From positions 1 to 45,396 of the IMG/VR virus record IMGVR_UViG_3300017786_002104: a stretch of 45,396 bases of DNA. The stretch is one strand, 5' to 3'. Source of the stretch: a virus. Positions 15,468 to 23,488 of this stretch are shown here, piece after piece. Below the pieces are notes generated by a model. The model did no database searches and was not told the origin of the DNA. It worked only from the letters and a program-made list of their open reading frames with translations. Position numbers and translations under genes: made by a program. Each line of letters opens with the position of its first letter. The stretch's first letter is position 1.

Positions 15468-16806
15468 TATATTTCCTTTGAAACTCAAGAGCATGTTCCC
15501 ACGTATCAACCATTGGCTGACCTTTTATATTTAGGCTAGTGTTCAAAAGCATTGGGCAACCAGTGTCGTCATACCATTCTTCAAGAATTGTTCTCAAAAC
15601 AGATTTGCAGTCTTTTCTGACAATCTGTACCCTTGCAGTCCCATCTACATGAGTTACTGATTTATGATCATGCTTTGCATTGGCGACAAACTGCATGTAT
15701 TCATTCATTTGTCCTTCGAAATACTCATTAGCATATTCTTCCAAGATAGAAGGTGCAAAGGGTCGAAATTTTTGTCTTTGTTTAACTTCGTTAATAGTGT
15801 CTTTAATATCGAGTCTAGGGTCAGCAATAAGGCTACGATTGCCAAGGGAACGAGCGCCAAACTCAGCACGACCATTTGCAATACCACAATAACCATCACT
15901 CCCAAGAGTTTTGATAACATCTTTAATTTTAATTTCATGTTTAATCTCCGTTCCTAAGTATGGGTCAATCCAATTCAATTTCTTTCCATATGCCAACGCC
16001 GCCGCACCTAGAGACGAACCTGCATCACCAGGGCTTGGCATAATCCATATATTCTTTCCAAGTTCTGCTACCTTAGTATTGGCAACACAATTCATAGCCA
16101 CCCCACCCATCATAATCAGGTTTTCGTGTAAGCAATATTTCTTCACTAGATTGAGTATCGTATCTTCGACAATAGCCTGTGCTGATGCGGCAATATCTTC
16201 ATTGAACCAATGCGATGGTAAACGTGGTATTCCCCTGTGACAATTCGTATAGTCTAGGTATTGCTTGAGTTCATCATAGAACCTTGGCTCACCATAAGCC
16301 GCCATACCCATTGTAATGTATTCGTCTTCTTGTGGTTTCAAACCTATACATCTAGTAACAGCGGAATAGAACAATCCGATAGAGTAAGGATACTTAAAAC
16401 TCTTTGTCTTGATCATCTTTGGGACGCCATTCTTTTCCCACGCTTTCCATACAGAAACCGTATCCCACTCACCAATGGCATCAATTACTAATATGTTGCA
16501 CGATTCAAATTTAGACGTGTAAAAACCTGCCGCCGCATGTGATTTGTGATGATTGAAAGAAACATCATAATCAGTACGACATGGCTTCCACCCTTGACCA
16601 GAGTATATCTGTCGAGTTTTTTTAAGCCAAGGCTTTTCATAGAATGCTACTGTTGCATCAATATCTTTGGGATATTGTGATGGGTGCGTCCATCGATCAT
16701 TCTTCTTGCGACTATAGCGTTCGGCATGTGTAGCTGAAATGATATTACCACCATCAACTACACTTACACTTGCATCATGAAAGCCTTCGCTTATGCCAAT
16801 GATCAT
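15451..16806 (-). CDS. NodU/CmcH-family carbamoyltransferase
   Basis: 451 aa. The N-terminal ASKHA-type domain starts MIIGISEGFHDASVSVVDGG and holds FNHHKSHAAAGFYTS with the His residues needed for carbamoyl phosphate use. MMGGVAMNCVANTK and GDAGSSLGAAALAYG follow, and the YrdC-like C-terminal part has GARSLGNRSLIADPR and LLNTSLNIKGQPM. These enzymes put a carbamoyl group on a sugar hydroxyl (as NodU does on Nod factor). It is shorter than typical members (about 550-600 aa). It sits in the glycan island. Confidence 0.9.
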   Translation of the reverse strand: MIIGISEGFHDASVSVVDGGNIISATHAERYSRKKNDRWTHPSQYPKDIDATVAFYEKPWLKKTRQIYSGQGWKPCRTDYDVSFNHHKSHAAAGFYTSKFESCNILVIDAIGEWDTVSVWKAWEKNGVPKMIKTKSFKYPYSIGLFYSAVTRCIGLKPQEDEYITMGMAAYGEPRFYDELKQYLDYTNCHRGIPRLPSHWFNEDIAASAQAIVEDTILNLVKKYCLHENLIMMGGVAMNCVANTKVAELGKNIWIMPSPGDAGSSLGAAALAYGKKLNWIDPYLGTEIKHEIKIKDVIKTLGSDGYCGIANGRAEFGARSLGNRSLIADPRLDIKDTINEVKQRQKFRPFAPSILEEYANEYFEGQMNEYMQFVANAKHDHKSVTHVDGTARVQIVRKDCKSVLRTILEEWYDDTGCPMLLNTSLNIKGQPMVDTWEHALEFQRKYNVKVF

Positions 16807-16989
16807 TTAAAAGTTTTGATTATCTAAAAGCAAATCGATCTTAGCTTCGATTGCATCCATACGCTCAAACACTTCTTCCCACAATGGTGAGATTTCTGTG
16901 ATCTGTTCTTTGACTGGAGTTACGATAACATCAGCCTCATATTCCATCAAATCTGGTTTCTCTTGTTTTTTCTCGAAAAGTTTAAACAT
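16807..16989 (-). CDS. Hypothetical protein, 60 aa
   Basis: MFKLFEKKQEKPDLMEYEAD followed by a helical acidic stretch ending in LLLDNQNF; likely coiled coil. The ATG at 16989 has AGGAA 6-8 bases upstream. It ends directly before the carbamoyltransferase start. Function unknown. Confidence 0.65.
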   Translation of the reverse strand: MFKLFEKKQEKPDLMEYEADVIVTPVKEQITEISPLWEEVFERMDAIEAKIDLLLDNQNF

Positions 16990-16997
16990 AATGTTTC

Positions 16998-17192
16998 CTA
17001 TTCTGTTCCTGTCCAATGCCCACGAGTGTGCGCTCTACTAGTTAATTCTATTAAACGACTAATTACTTTTTTCAAAGTCTTTTTTGCAATAGGATTTGTT
17101 TCTTTATTAGCTAATACTTGCATAACATCAATTAGCTTCAAGTCTTCTTGCATGACCTTATTTACATCATATGGTTTACGTGGTTCTATCAT
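16998..17192 (-). CDS. Hypothetical protein, 64 aa
   Basis: Helical, basic protein (MIEPRKPYDVNKVMQEDLK, then TLKKVISRLIELTSR). It overlaps the end of the preceding gene by 4 bases (ATGA). No family recognised. Confidence 0.65.
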   Translation of the reverse strand: MIEPRKPYDVNKVMQEDLKLIDVMQVLANKETNPIAKKTLKKVISRLIELTSRAHTRGHWTGTE

Positions 17193-17371
17193 CGTTGTAC
17201 CAATGGTTGTGATGAAATGGTATCATTATAATCATTATCACCATAGTAATCACGAGTTGCACTTTCTTTAGTCATAACCCCATTCTTAACACGATAGGTT
17301 ACGATCTCTCTGCGAATAACACCTTTTGTGTCTGCATCAAATGCACTTTTAAACGGACCTTCTGTCATCAT
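17189..17371 (-). CDS. Hypothetical protein, 60 aa
   Basis: Small polar protein, Asp/Asn/Tyr-rich in its second half (RDYYGDNDYNDT). It overlaps the cytidylyltransferase stop by 4 bases. Two Met codons at the start leave a one-residue uncertainty. Function unknown. Confidence 0.6.
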   Translation of the reverse strand: MMTEGPFKSAFDADTKGVIRREIVTYRVKNGVMTKESATRDYYGDNDYNDTISSQPLVQR

Positions 17372-17781
17372 TCATTCCTTTCACATACTCTTTTGCGTAA
17401 GTCACTAGAACTGAATCTATGATCACGCTTATTAAAATATAAATCAATATCGCGTCTACGGCAAATATCTTTGCCAGTAAACTCTTTATCTCTGTATTCT
17501 TCTCCTAGTATTCTAACATCTAATTGATACATTGTCAAGATATCTTCTACATCTGACTCTGTTCCATATGGGATGATTTCATCTACGTACTTGACACCTT
17601 TAAGTTGGCTATAGCGCTCAACAATGGTCTGTACTGGACAATTCTTTTCTGGTCTGTCTTGTGTAGGGTCTACCTGTAGTCCACATATGAGATAGTCACA
17701 ATGATCCTTAGCTTCACGAAGCATCTGTATATGACCTGCATGTAATAGGTCAAATGTGCTAAACGTTATTCCTACTCTCAT
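17368..17781 (-). CDS. Cytidylyltransferase, TagD-like
   Basis: 137 aa. Complete HxGH-type nucleotidyltransferase: TFDLLHAGHIQMLREAKDHC at the N-terminus and the second signature RFSSSDLRKRV at the C-terminus, with RYSQLKGVKYVDE in between, as in glycerol-3-phosphate cytidylyltransferases. It would make a CDP-activated alcohol or sugar. It overlaps the dehydrogenase gene by 23 bases, so the two may act on the same precursor pathway. Confidence 0.88.
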   Translation of the reverse strand: MRVGITFSTFDLLHAGHIQMLREAKDHCDYLICGLQVDPTQDRPEKNCPVQTIVERYSQLKGVKYVDEIIPYGTESDVEDILTMYQLDVRILGEEYRDKEFTGKDICRRRDIDLYFNKRDHRFSSSDLRKRVCERNE

Positions 17782-18517
17782 TTCTCAACCTTTCATTATA
17801 TTGCATTGCCTCTGATAGAATAGACAAATCTACACCTTTGGTATATGCTGTATTTAGTAAGGCTGAAACATCCTTGGGAAAACAATGACCACCGTACCCA
17901 CGATCATCTCCATTAACATATGTGTGACTTTTACCAATCCTTGGATCGTTTGAAACACTCTGTAACAGTTCGTGTGGGTCTAAGTTAGTCGCATCTGCCA
18001 TATCATATATCTGATTGAAGAATGCAACCTTCATTGCTAGGTAAGAGTTGCGGAAATACTTAGTAAGAATTAAAACCTCAGGCTTAGATACATTTACTGG
18101 TATGCTGAGTGCAGATAACAAATCAGTCCAAAACTTCGTATCCCCACCACCAATAGACACTGATGTTTGGGACTTAAAGTCTTCCATTGCGTGTTCAGCA
18201 CGTAAGTATTCTGGCGAAAAGGTAATCTGTCTGTCTGGATAACTGCGGTTAATAAGTTCCCAACCCTCAAGACTAATTGTTGACTTAATTAGAATTGGCA
18301 CATCATCTTTGACACGTTCAATGACTTCATACACATTATTCATATTACACGAGCCATCTTTATTCTCAGGTGTCGATACAGCTATAATCACTGCGTCACA
18401 GTCAACCCAATCTTTGTATCCCTTCATAGGATCATATACATGTGTCTTATGATACGGCTGTAGGGACAGCGCATGTGCCATCCCTACGAAACCATATCCA
18501 CAAATTAAGACGTTCAC
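17759..18517 (-). CDS. UDP-glucose/GDP-mannose dehydrogenase-like, short form
   Basis: 252 aa. The N-terminal Rossmann motif CGYGFVGMAHALSL, then IIAVSTPENKDGS, SPEYLRAEHAMED, the central-helix region TKYFRNSYLAMKVAFFNQ, and the catalytic cysteine loop GGHCFPKD. The family is normally about 390-450 aa with a third, UDP-binding domain; that domain is absent here because the frame stops about 50 residues after the catalytic Cys. It may be a shortened nucleotide-sugar dehydrogenase or need a partner. Confidence 0.88.
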   Translation of the reverse strand: MNVLICGYGFVGMAHALSLQPYHKTHVYDPMKGYKDWVDCDAVIIAVSTPENKDGSCNMNNVYEVIERVKDDVPILIKSTISLEGWELINRSYPDRQITFSPEYLRAEHAMEDFKSQTSVSIGGGDTKFWTDLLSALSIPVNVSKPEVLILTKYFRNSYLAMKVAFFNQIYDMADATNLDPHELLQSVSNDPRIGKSHTYVNGDDRGYGGHCFPKDVSALLNTAYTKGVDLSILSEAMQYNERLRNESRNNV

Positions 18518-18840
18518 TTTTTAATCTTCCAATTAGCAATACGTTCTAAGATTGCTTCATCGTCCATAAATTCCACAACATGAGGGGTATCACGCTTATA
18601 CAGATTAAGGACACGTTCCTTGTCGAGAACAAAAGTGTCCACAATATTCTCGCCCATCCAATGTTGAGAGAACTCTTCAACTTCTTCCATGGTTACGCTG
18701 TCTTCAATATAAGTAATAGCTTGATCAGTGTTTAAAGGCATATCACCTTCTTCACTCATAGCACTAATTGGGATTGCATATCTCATGCGGTGTGTACTGA
18801 CAACTGTTGTCACTACGTAAAGTTCGTTATCTTTTGTCAT
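18514..18840 (-). CDS. Hypothetical protein, 108 aa
   Basis: Soluble acidic protein (YVVTTVVSTHRMRYAIPI, then a Glu-rich middle EEVEEFSQHW). It is followed by the dehydrogenase with a 4-base overlap. No catalytic motif seen. Confidence 0.68.
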   Translation of the reverse strand: MTKDNELYVVTTVVSTHRMRYAIPISAMSEEGDMPLNTDQAITYIEDSVTMEEVEEFSQHWMGENIVDTFVLDKERVLNLYKRDTPHVVEFMDDEAILERIANWKIKK

Positions 18841-18850
18841 TCACGTCTCC

Positions 18851-18979
18851 TTAATAATAAATCCATTCGACTTGTGCATATCGCGCATCAAGCCAGTCAC
18901 GATACTCTTGAGCATCTAAAGCGCAAGTGAAGTATTTATTCACTTCTTTATTTTTGTAATATGCTTTGATCTGTATCAT
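18851..18979 (-). CDS. Small protein, 42 aa
   Basis: 42-residue frame between the SleB gene and the 108-aa gene, with aromatic-rich ends (MIQIKAYYKNKEVNKYFTC and QVEWIYY). The start lies 1 base after the upstream stop, with GAGAA nearby as a ribosome site. It fills the only gap here. Function unknown. Confidence 0.5.
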   Translation of the reverse strand: MIQIKAYYKNKEVNKYFTCALDAQEYRDWLDARYAQVEWIYY

Positions 18980-18980
18980 A

Positions 18981-19532
18981 TCATTTCTCAATGTAGAAGA
19001 CATGACTACCAATACGAGCAACACGGTTCAGAGATGACGCCCAATAAGCTTTCATCCAGTGGGCATGGTAATGTGTAGCTCCCTCAGTCATACCACGATA
19101 GTTAGCATTAATATAAATGTCACGAGCATACTTACGTGATTTTTCCCAAGCATCGTTGTCGTATGGTTCGTCATGCTTGCCATCACAAAACCACGAGAAC
19201 TGACAAGACTTCTTGCCTGGTTTGTACCCTTGGTGAACAACATCACATACTGTGTTTGGATAACGTGTACTAACCACACGGTTAAGAACAACGTCACTTA
19301 CACTCATAGCATCAACTAGACTAGATGCGTGTGTTTCAAAATAGATGTTAAGTGCCAAACACTTCATCTCTTTTGTTTGTTCCTCAGCTAACTCGGCTTG
19401 ATAAGCCGCCGCTACAGCTTCTGCTTCTAATGTTTGTTGGTGCGCGTGTAGCGTGTTTCCTGAGTAGATTAAACCACCAAATACTAATGTATTAATTGCG
19501 ATGGCGATGCCTGTTTTATAGATACTTTTCAT
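18981..19532 (-). CDS. Cell-wall hydrolase, SleB/CwlJ family
   Basis: 183 aa. An N-terminal hydrophobic segment (residues 7-26) acts as signal anchor, followed by a helical linker and the Hydrolase_2 (SleB) domain: LNIYFETHASSLVDAMSVSDVVLNRV with the catalytic Glu, QFSWFCDG, and the terminal GATHYHAHWMKAYWA and GSHVFY motifs. These are lytic transglycosylase-like peptidoglycan enzymes. A membrane-tethered version suggests action from the inner membrane, in lysis or DNA entry. It is distant from the GH19 endolysin at 31938-32798 and has its own promoter (19567-19595). Confidence 0.9.
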   Translation of the reverse strand: MKSIYKTGIAIAINTLVFGGLIYSGNTLHAHQQTLEAEAVAAAYQAELAEEQTKEMKCLALNIYFETHASSLVDAMSVSDVVLNRVVSTRYPNTVCDVVHQGYKPGKKSCQFSWFCDGKHDEPYDNDAWEKSRKYARDIYINANYRGMTEGATHYHAHWMKAYWASSLNRVARIGSHVFYIEK

Positions 19533-19566
19533 TGTTTTTATGCCTCAATTTTTGTTCTATGCGACA

Positions 19567-19595
19567 TTTATACTGTGATTCGTTACCTACGTCAA
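19567..19595 (-). promoter_or_regulatory. Sigma-70 promoter, minus strand
   Basis: Minus-strand TTGACG (19590-19595), 17-base spacer, TATAAA (19567-19572), about 35 bases before the SleB ATG. The -10 region also reads TATAAATG, close to the late-promoter octamer. Confidence 0.65.
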
Positions 19596-19825
19596 GAGAA
19601 ATTATTCTTTATTTGTGTCAATACATTCTTTAGTTTAAAGACGATACCTGATCTCAAAGCTTCTTCTGACCAAAAGGTATCGTCTTCTGTGATAGCCGAC
19701 AAAGACTCCAACAACATCATGTTTTGGTTTTTAAGTGCGTCGATCTCATTATACATTTCTGTCTTTTCAGACTTATGATGTTCAATCTCTGCAAGTAAGG
19801 CGTCTATGTTTGGCTTTCTCATCAT
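19592..19825 (-). CDS. Hypothetical coiled-coil protein, 77 aa
   Basis: Starts MMRKPNIDALLAEIEHHKSE and continues as a heptad-like helix (YNEIDALKNQNMMLLESLSA). It overlaps the stop of the glycosyltransferase fusion gene as ATGA. Function unknown; may oligomerise. Confidence 0.65.
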   Translation of the reverse strand: MMRKPNIDALLAEIEHHKSEKTEMYNEIDALKNQNMMLLESLSAITEDDTFWSEEALRSGIVFKLKNVLTQIKNNFS

Positions 19826-21354
19826 TTATGTTTCTTATAGAATTCGTAGTCTTCTTTGTAGATATTCTTTACAAATGCCAACTGTTCATCTGATAAGTCT
19901 TCTTTCAAGATTTCTTTCTTTGTTTGGTTTAGCTTGTGGGACACCTTAAATGTTTTCGAAACATCATGTTTATCCACAACCGTAAACTTCTTAAACTTAT
20001 CTTGATCAACAAACCATGACTGTGGGTGGAAATGGTGCAACTGATGATGCGAAGACAATTTGTTGAAGTTCGCAAAGAAATAGTCAATCTTCTCTTGCTT
20101 AGTACAAGTCTTTAGATCAACACCGAAAGATGAGAACATATCCTCACCATAATGATAGTAGCGTTGCTTTTCGACTAGATAAGCATTGATACAAGATTCA
20201 AAACGTTCTACTGGATCAGAGAATACCATAATAGGCTTACCTCTTAATTCATCGTAATCATCAGTATCTCGCATAATTTGTCTACGATCAGGGAACGTCT
20301 CCTTGATTGTTACACTACAACTTCTTGGTACTTCAAACCAGTTACGTTCCCCATCAAGGTTATATAGTAATGGGAACTGAAGTTTCTGACACCAAAAACA
20401 GTTACATTTTGGGAAGTGGTAATCTTCATTCAATTTCACTGGTGGCAACAAGAAGTCTTTGATCTCTTGGTCTTCAAAGATTAGCTTAGGTAGTTGTTCT
20501 ACAGGGAACCTCTTGAGATGGTGATTTACGTTACCATCTGGTGCAGGACCTTCTTCCATCAAGGTGTCGCCAAGTTTACTGTATTCAGAATAACCCTTAG
20601 CACCATCTGCCATCCATTCAAAAGAGTCGTGTGCATGTGCAAACGAGTCTGCTTTTGCTTGACGCTGTTTCTCATTACCCATCCATGCAAAATGCCAACC
20701 CATATCTTGTATGACTCTGTTGTTGTGAGTAGGCCAACGGATAGGCCATGATATAGCACCACATCTAATACGGTTTATAGATGTTTTCATAATTTGATCT
20801 TTAGTTGCAAAGAACATAGCCTTCCACCAAACTACATGACTTCCATCAGTATTAAACGCTCTCAAATCAGCACGTCCTTGTAGATATGCTAGTGGTATTT
20901 TTAGAATGATGTCTTGATGGTTAACACACATTTTTGCAACCCATCTAACATTCTCAGGTTTGATAATTTCATCTGCATCACCATAGATGAACACATCATT
21001 ATCATTAAATTGATCCATTGCTTGCATAACAGCATCTTTTTGTAGACGCTCACGAACTCGTGCATACAAAGACTCTTCGTTGTCTTTATTGACGCCAGCA
21101 TTGTTTCTATCGACTTTCTCAATCACTAAGTCTTCTGTTTCTGGAATATCATGTTCAATGTAAATAATCTTTTCCATTGGCAACCCTTGTTTAAGGGCTA
21201 CATCAAGAAACTTACGCTGTACGGGTTTTCCACTATGTGTCTTGTTCGACTCCACAATGATAAACTTGTCAACAACATCCTTTAAGAGGTTTACTCTTAA
21301 TTTTAATAGTTCTTCACCATACGGGGCGAAGTATGGAAAGCAATCAACAATCAT
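19822..21354 (-). CDS. GT17 glycosyltransferase-sulfotransferase fusion
   Basis: 510 aa with two domains. Residues 1-300 look like GT17 (N-acetylglucosaminyltransferase-type): VDCFPYFAPYGEELLKLRV, FIIVESNKTHSGKP, and YGDADEIIKPENV with the metal-binding DADE at 126-129. A linker with C317, C319 and C322 follows. Residues 340-510 look like a carbohydrate sulfotransferase (Sulfotransferase_2): 5'-PSB-like VPRSCSVTIKETF (342-354), 3'-PB-like SDPVERFESCINAYL (379-393), HFHPQSWFVD and a C-terminal YKEDYEFYKKH. It could add a sugar and sulfate it. Neighbours are glycan genes; start overlaps the upstream stop (TAATG). Confidence 0.82.
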   Translation of the reverse strand: MIVDCFPYFAPYGEELLKLRVNLLKDVVDKFIIVESNKTHSGKPVQRKFLDVALKQGLPMEKIIYIEHDIPETEDLVIEKVDRNNAGVNKDNEESLYARVRERLQKDAVMQAMDQFNDNDVFIYGDADEIIKPENVRWVAKMCVNHQDIILKIPLAYLQGRADLRAFNTDGSHVVWWKAMFFATKDQIMKTSINRIRCGAISWPIRWPTHNNRVIQDMGWHFAWMGNEKQRQAKADSFAHAHDSFEWMADGAKGYSEYSKLGDTLMEEGPAPDGNVNHHLKRFPVEQLPKLIFEDQEIKDFLLPPVKLNEDYHFPKCNCFWCQKLQFPLLYNLDGERNWFEVPRSCSVTIKETFPDRRQIMRDTDDYDELRGKPIMVFSDPVERFESCINAYLVEKQRYYHYGEDMFSSFGVDLKTCTKQEKIDYFFANFNKLSSHHQLHHFHPQSWFVDQDKFKKFTVVDKHDVSKTFKVSHKLNQTKKEILKEDLSDEQLAFVKNIYKEDYEFYKKHK

Positions 21355-21932
21355 TACTTAGTCCTTTCTAGCACGGTCAAACCGTTGTTATTTGTTCTGA
21401 ATTCTTTAAACTTCCATTGAGGATTTTCCATAACAAAATGAACAATGGGGGCAATCAATCCTTCATTAGCAATCGGTCTTTTGTCTTTAAAGTCACGCCA
21501 ATTCTGTTTCTCATCTCTACAACCATATGTATGAGTGTCATGAAACGCAAGAAACTTCTTAGCTTTATTACCATGTATATTAAGCTCACGCTTTAGTTGT
21601 GAACCAGAATGCCATGTATCAATGAATAATAGATCAGTTGGTTCTATTTCTATTTTCAAAACGTTTTCTTTCATGTACTTCACATCTTTACCAACAGTCT
21701 TGGCTTTTCTAAAAAGGTCTTGAACTTCTTCATCTAATTCAATGTCGTATGATCTTAGGGCGGCATTTGTATTAAGGAATGCCCTACTGCTTTGACCATC
21801 ACGAACTCCCATTTCAGTAATGTGTTCACATTCCATACCCAATGTGTATAGCAATTCAATATGCTCATTGATATCGGAAAATGTGTTCTTGGCGTTGTTA
21901 TATTCGCCTTCTATAAATTGTACGAAACTCAT
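21354..21932 (-). CDS. SAM-dependent methyltransferase-like protein
   Basis: 192 aa, class I fold: ITEMGVRDGQSSRAFL (motif I-like, with G-x-x-x-G-x-S), RSYDIELDEEV as the second strand, LLFIDTWHSGSQLKRELNI and FLAFHDTHTYGC, similar to cephalosporin-hydroxylase/Methyltransf_24-type proteins. Substrate unknown. The ATG at 21932 overlaps the epimerase stop as ATGA and has AAGGTGG upstream, so it replaces a longer frame. Confidence 0.75.
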   Translation of the reverse strand: MSFVQFIEGEYNNAKNTFSDINEHIELLYTLGMECEHITEMGVRDGQSSRAFLNTNAALRSYDIELDEEVQDLFRKAKTVGKDVKYMKENVLKIEIEPTDLLFIDTWHSGSQLKRELNIHGNKAKKFLAFHDTHTYGCRDEKQNWRDFKDKRPIANEGLIAPIVHFVMENPQWKFKEFRTNNNGLTVLERTK

Positions 21933-22951
21933 ATGTCTAACCACCTTGTATTTTTTAATGTCCATTCAGTAACCTCTGCTAGGCGTTCACGCACTGGCTT
22001 TGGTTCCCAACCCAATTGATCCTTCATTCTATCGCCACACATAGCATAACGTAAATCATGCCCTGGTCTTGACGAATGGAAGTCAACCATCTCGTATTTC
22101 AATTCTTTGCCTTGTGCTTCAGCAATGATCTGTGCAACCTCAAGGTTGTTTAGTTCTTCAGCACCCACAATGTTAAATTTCTGTGACTTGATCCCAGTTC
22201 CGTCATTATTACGCTGAAACTCTGATTGTATCAAGTTTAGTGTAGCATCTGCTACATCATTAGCATGAATATAGTGACGTGAACCTGCCTCAGTCTTTTC
22301 AGAGTTACTATGTACTGTCACTGACTTACCATCACGAATGTTTCTAATACACATAGGAATAAACTTCTCAGGGTGTTGACGTTCACCAAATACGTTCATT
22401 GTATGTGTAATATAGATTGGCATGTCGTAAGAGTTCTCGAAAGCAACCGCAAGTTCTTCACCACCCGCTTTTGATGCACTGTATGGGTTAGTACAGTTGT
22501 AACGATCATACTCTTTGTATTTAACACCTTTTGGCGCAGGACCGAACACCTCATCAGTCGAGAAGTAAATCAATCTTTCAAGACTGTCTAACTGTCTAGC
22601 ATAGTTAAGCAGATTACATGTACCAACCACGTTATCCATTACAAATTCCATAGGATGATCAATAGAGCGATCTACATGCGAACCTGCCGCCATGTGAATG
22701 ACATAATCGATACGTCCAATATCCGCTGTGATCATGGGGTTTAGTTCAGCTTTTAGATCATGGTACACTACCCTAAATCTTTTTCGCTGTGCATCAGTAA
22801 GGTCTGACAAAACGTCGTGTAAACGATTTAAGTTTCCACTATAATCAAGACGATCTAGTGAGACAATTTCCCAATCGGTTCTTCTTAAAATTTCTGAAAT
22901 TGTGTGGTGTGCAATAAAACCTGCACCGCCAGTTACTAGAACTCTTTTCAT
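21929..22951 (-). CDS. NAD-dependent dehydratase, RmlB-like
   Basis: 340-aa extended short-chain dehydrogenase. The N-terminal TGGAGFIAHHTI binds NAD, VIHMAAGSHVDRSI and YFSTDEVFGP follow, then the active-site YSASKAGGEE (Tyr-x-x-x-Lys). This matches dTDP-glucose 4,6-dehydratase more than simple epimerases, and the enzyme would make a 4-keto-6-deoxy sugar nucleotide. It is complete in length. It is first in the run 21929-19592 and preceded by a hairpin and a late promoter. Confidence 0.9.
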   Translation of the reverse strand: MKRVLVTGGAGFIAHHTISEILRRTDWEIVSLDRLDYSGNLNRLHDVLSDLTDAQRKRFRVVYHDLKAELNPMITADIGRIDYVIHMAAGSHVDRSIDHPMEFVMDNVVGTCNLLNYARQLDSLERLIYFSTDEVFGPAPKGVKYKEYDRYNCTNPYSASKAGGEELAVAFENSYDMPIYITHTMNVFGERQHPEKFIPMCIRNIRDGKSVTVHSNSEKTEAGSRHYIHANDVADATLNLIQSEFQRNNDGTGIKSQKFNIVGAEELNNLEVAQIIAEAQGKELKYEMVDFHSSRPGHDLRYAMCGDRMKDQLGWEPKPVRERLAEVTEWTLKNTRWLDI

Positions 22952-22983
22952 TATATACTCTCCATCAAAAACATTGTGTAATT

Positions 22984-23007
22984 AGCACCCCCTTATGTGG
23001 GGATGCT
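22984..23007 (-). other. RNA hairpin in intergenic leader
   Basis: Inverted repeat between 22984-22992 and 22999-23007, 9 pairs with one G-U in the minus-strand RNA and a 6-base loop. It lies 10 bases after the DUF454 stop and just downstream of a late promoter (23010-23017), so it would form near the 5' end of a late mRNA for the dehydratase. There is no U-tract on the minus strand, so terminator function is doubtful. Confidence 0.5.
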
Positions 23008-23009
23008 TT

Positions 23010-23017
23010 TATTTATA
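23010..23017 (-). promoter_or_regulatory. T4-type late promoter TATAAATA
   Basis: Exact late octamer on the minus strand directly before the DUF454 stop codon and 59 bases before the dehydratase ATG, with the hairpin in between. Confidence 0.6.
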
Positions 23018-23488
23018 CTATTTCAACCAACCGATTTTCTTACCTTCTGAAATTCTTCTTTCAGCTTCTGCTTGCGAACCAGGGTATCTCCAAGCCCACA
23101 AAACAATAAGCGCCATAGTAATGGCTAGGTATAGTACCGCCTTTGGGTTGCCTGTAGTGAACCACAGAAACGCCAGAGAAGATGACATTACTGCCACCAT
23201 AAGGTACTTTGCTTTTTGTGGATATACACGATACTTAGACCAATTCTTAATGAAAGGTCCGAAAGTCTTGTGGTTTAAAATCCAGTTGTGGAATCTATCA
23301 CTAGACTTCGCAAAGCAAAATGTAGCTCCAAGTATTGGTGTACTCCAAGGTAATCCTGGAACGATAACACCCAAATAGGCAACGCCTACCAAGATGATGC
23401 CCAGAACAAACCAAAATGGTTTCATAATCTTTTTCATAGTATTCTCTTTCTTTCGAGGTGCAAAGAAGTTGCGTTCAAGTTGATTCAT
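23018..23488 (-). CDS. DUF454 / YbaN-family inner membrane protein
   Basis: Up to 156 aa, matching YbaN-type proteins: a first transmembrane helix with [20 protein letters not shown], the conserved [19 protein letters not shown] block, GPFIKNW, and two hydrophobic stretches near residues 95-130. Function is unknown in bacteria. The ATG at 23488 overlaps the hemA stop (ATGA) with AGAGG upstream; an ATG at 23437 would remove 17 polar residues and is also possible. Its coupling to hemA suggests a link to tetrapyrrole or iron handling, which is inference. Confidence 0.83.
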   Translation of the reverse strand: MNQLERNFFAPRKKENTMKKIMKPFWFVLGIILVGVAYLGVIVPGLPWSTPILGATFCFAKSSDRFHNWILNHKTFGPFIKNWSKYRVYPQKAKYLMVAVMSSSLAFLWFTTGNPKAVLYLAITMALIVLWAWRYPGSQAEAERRISEGKKIGWLK

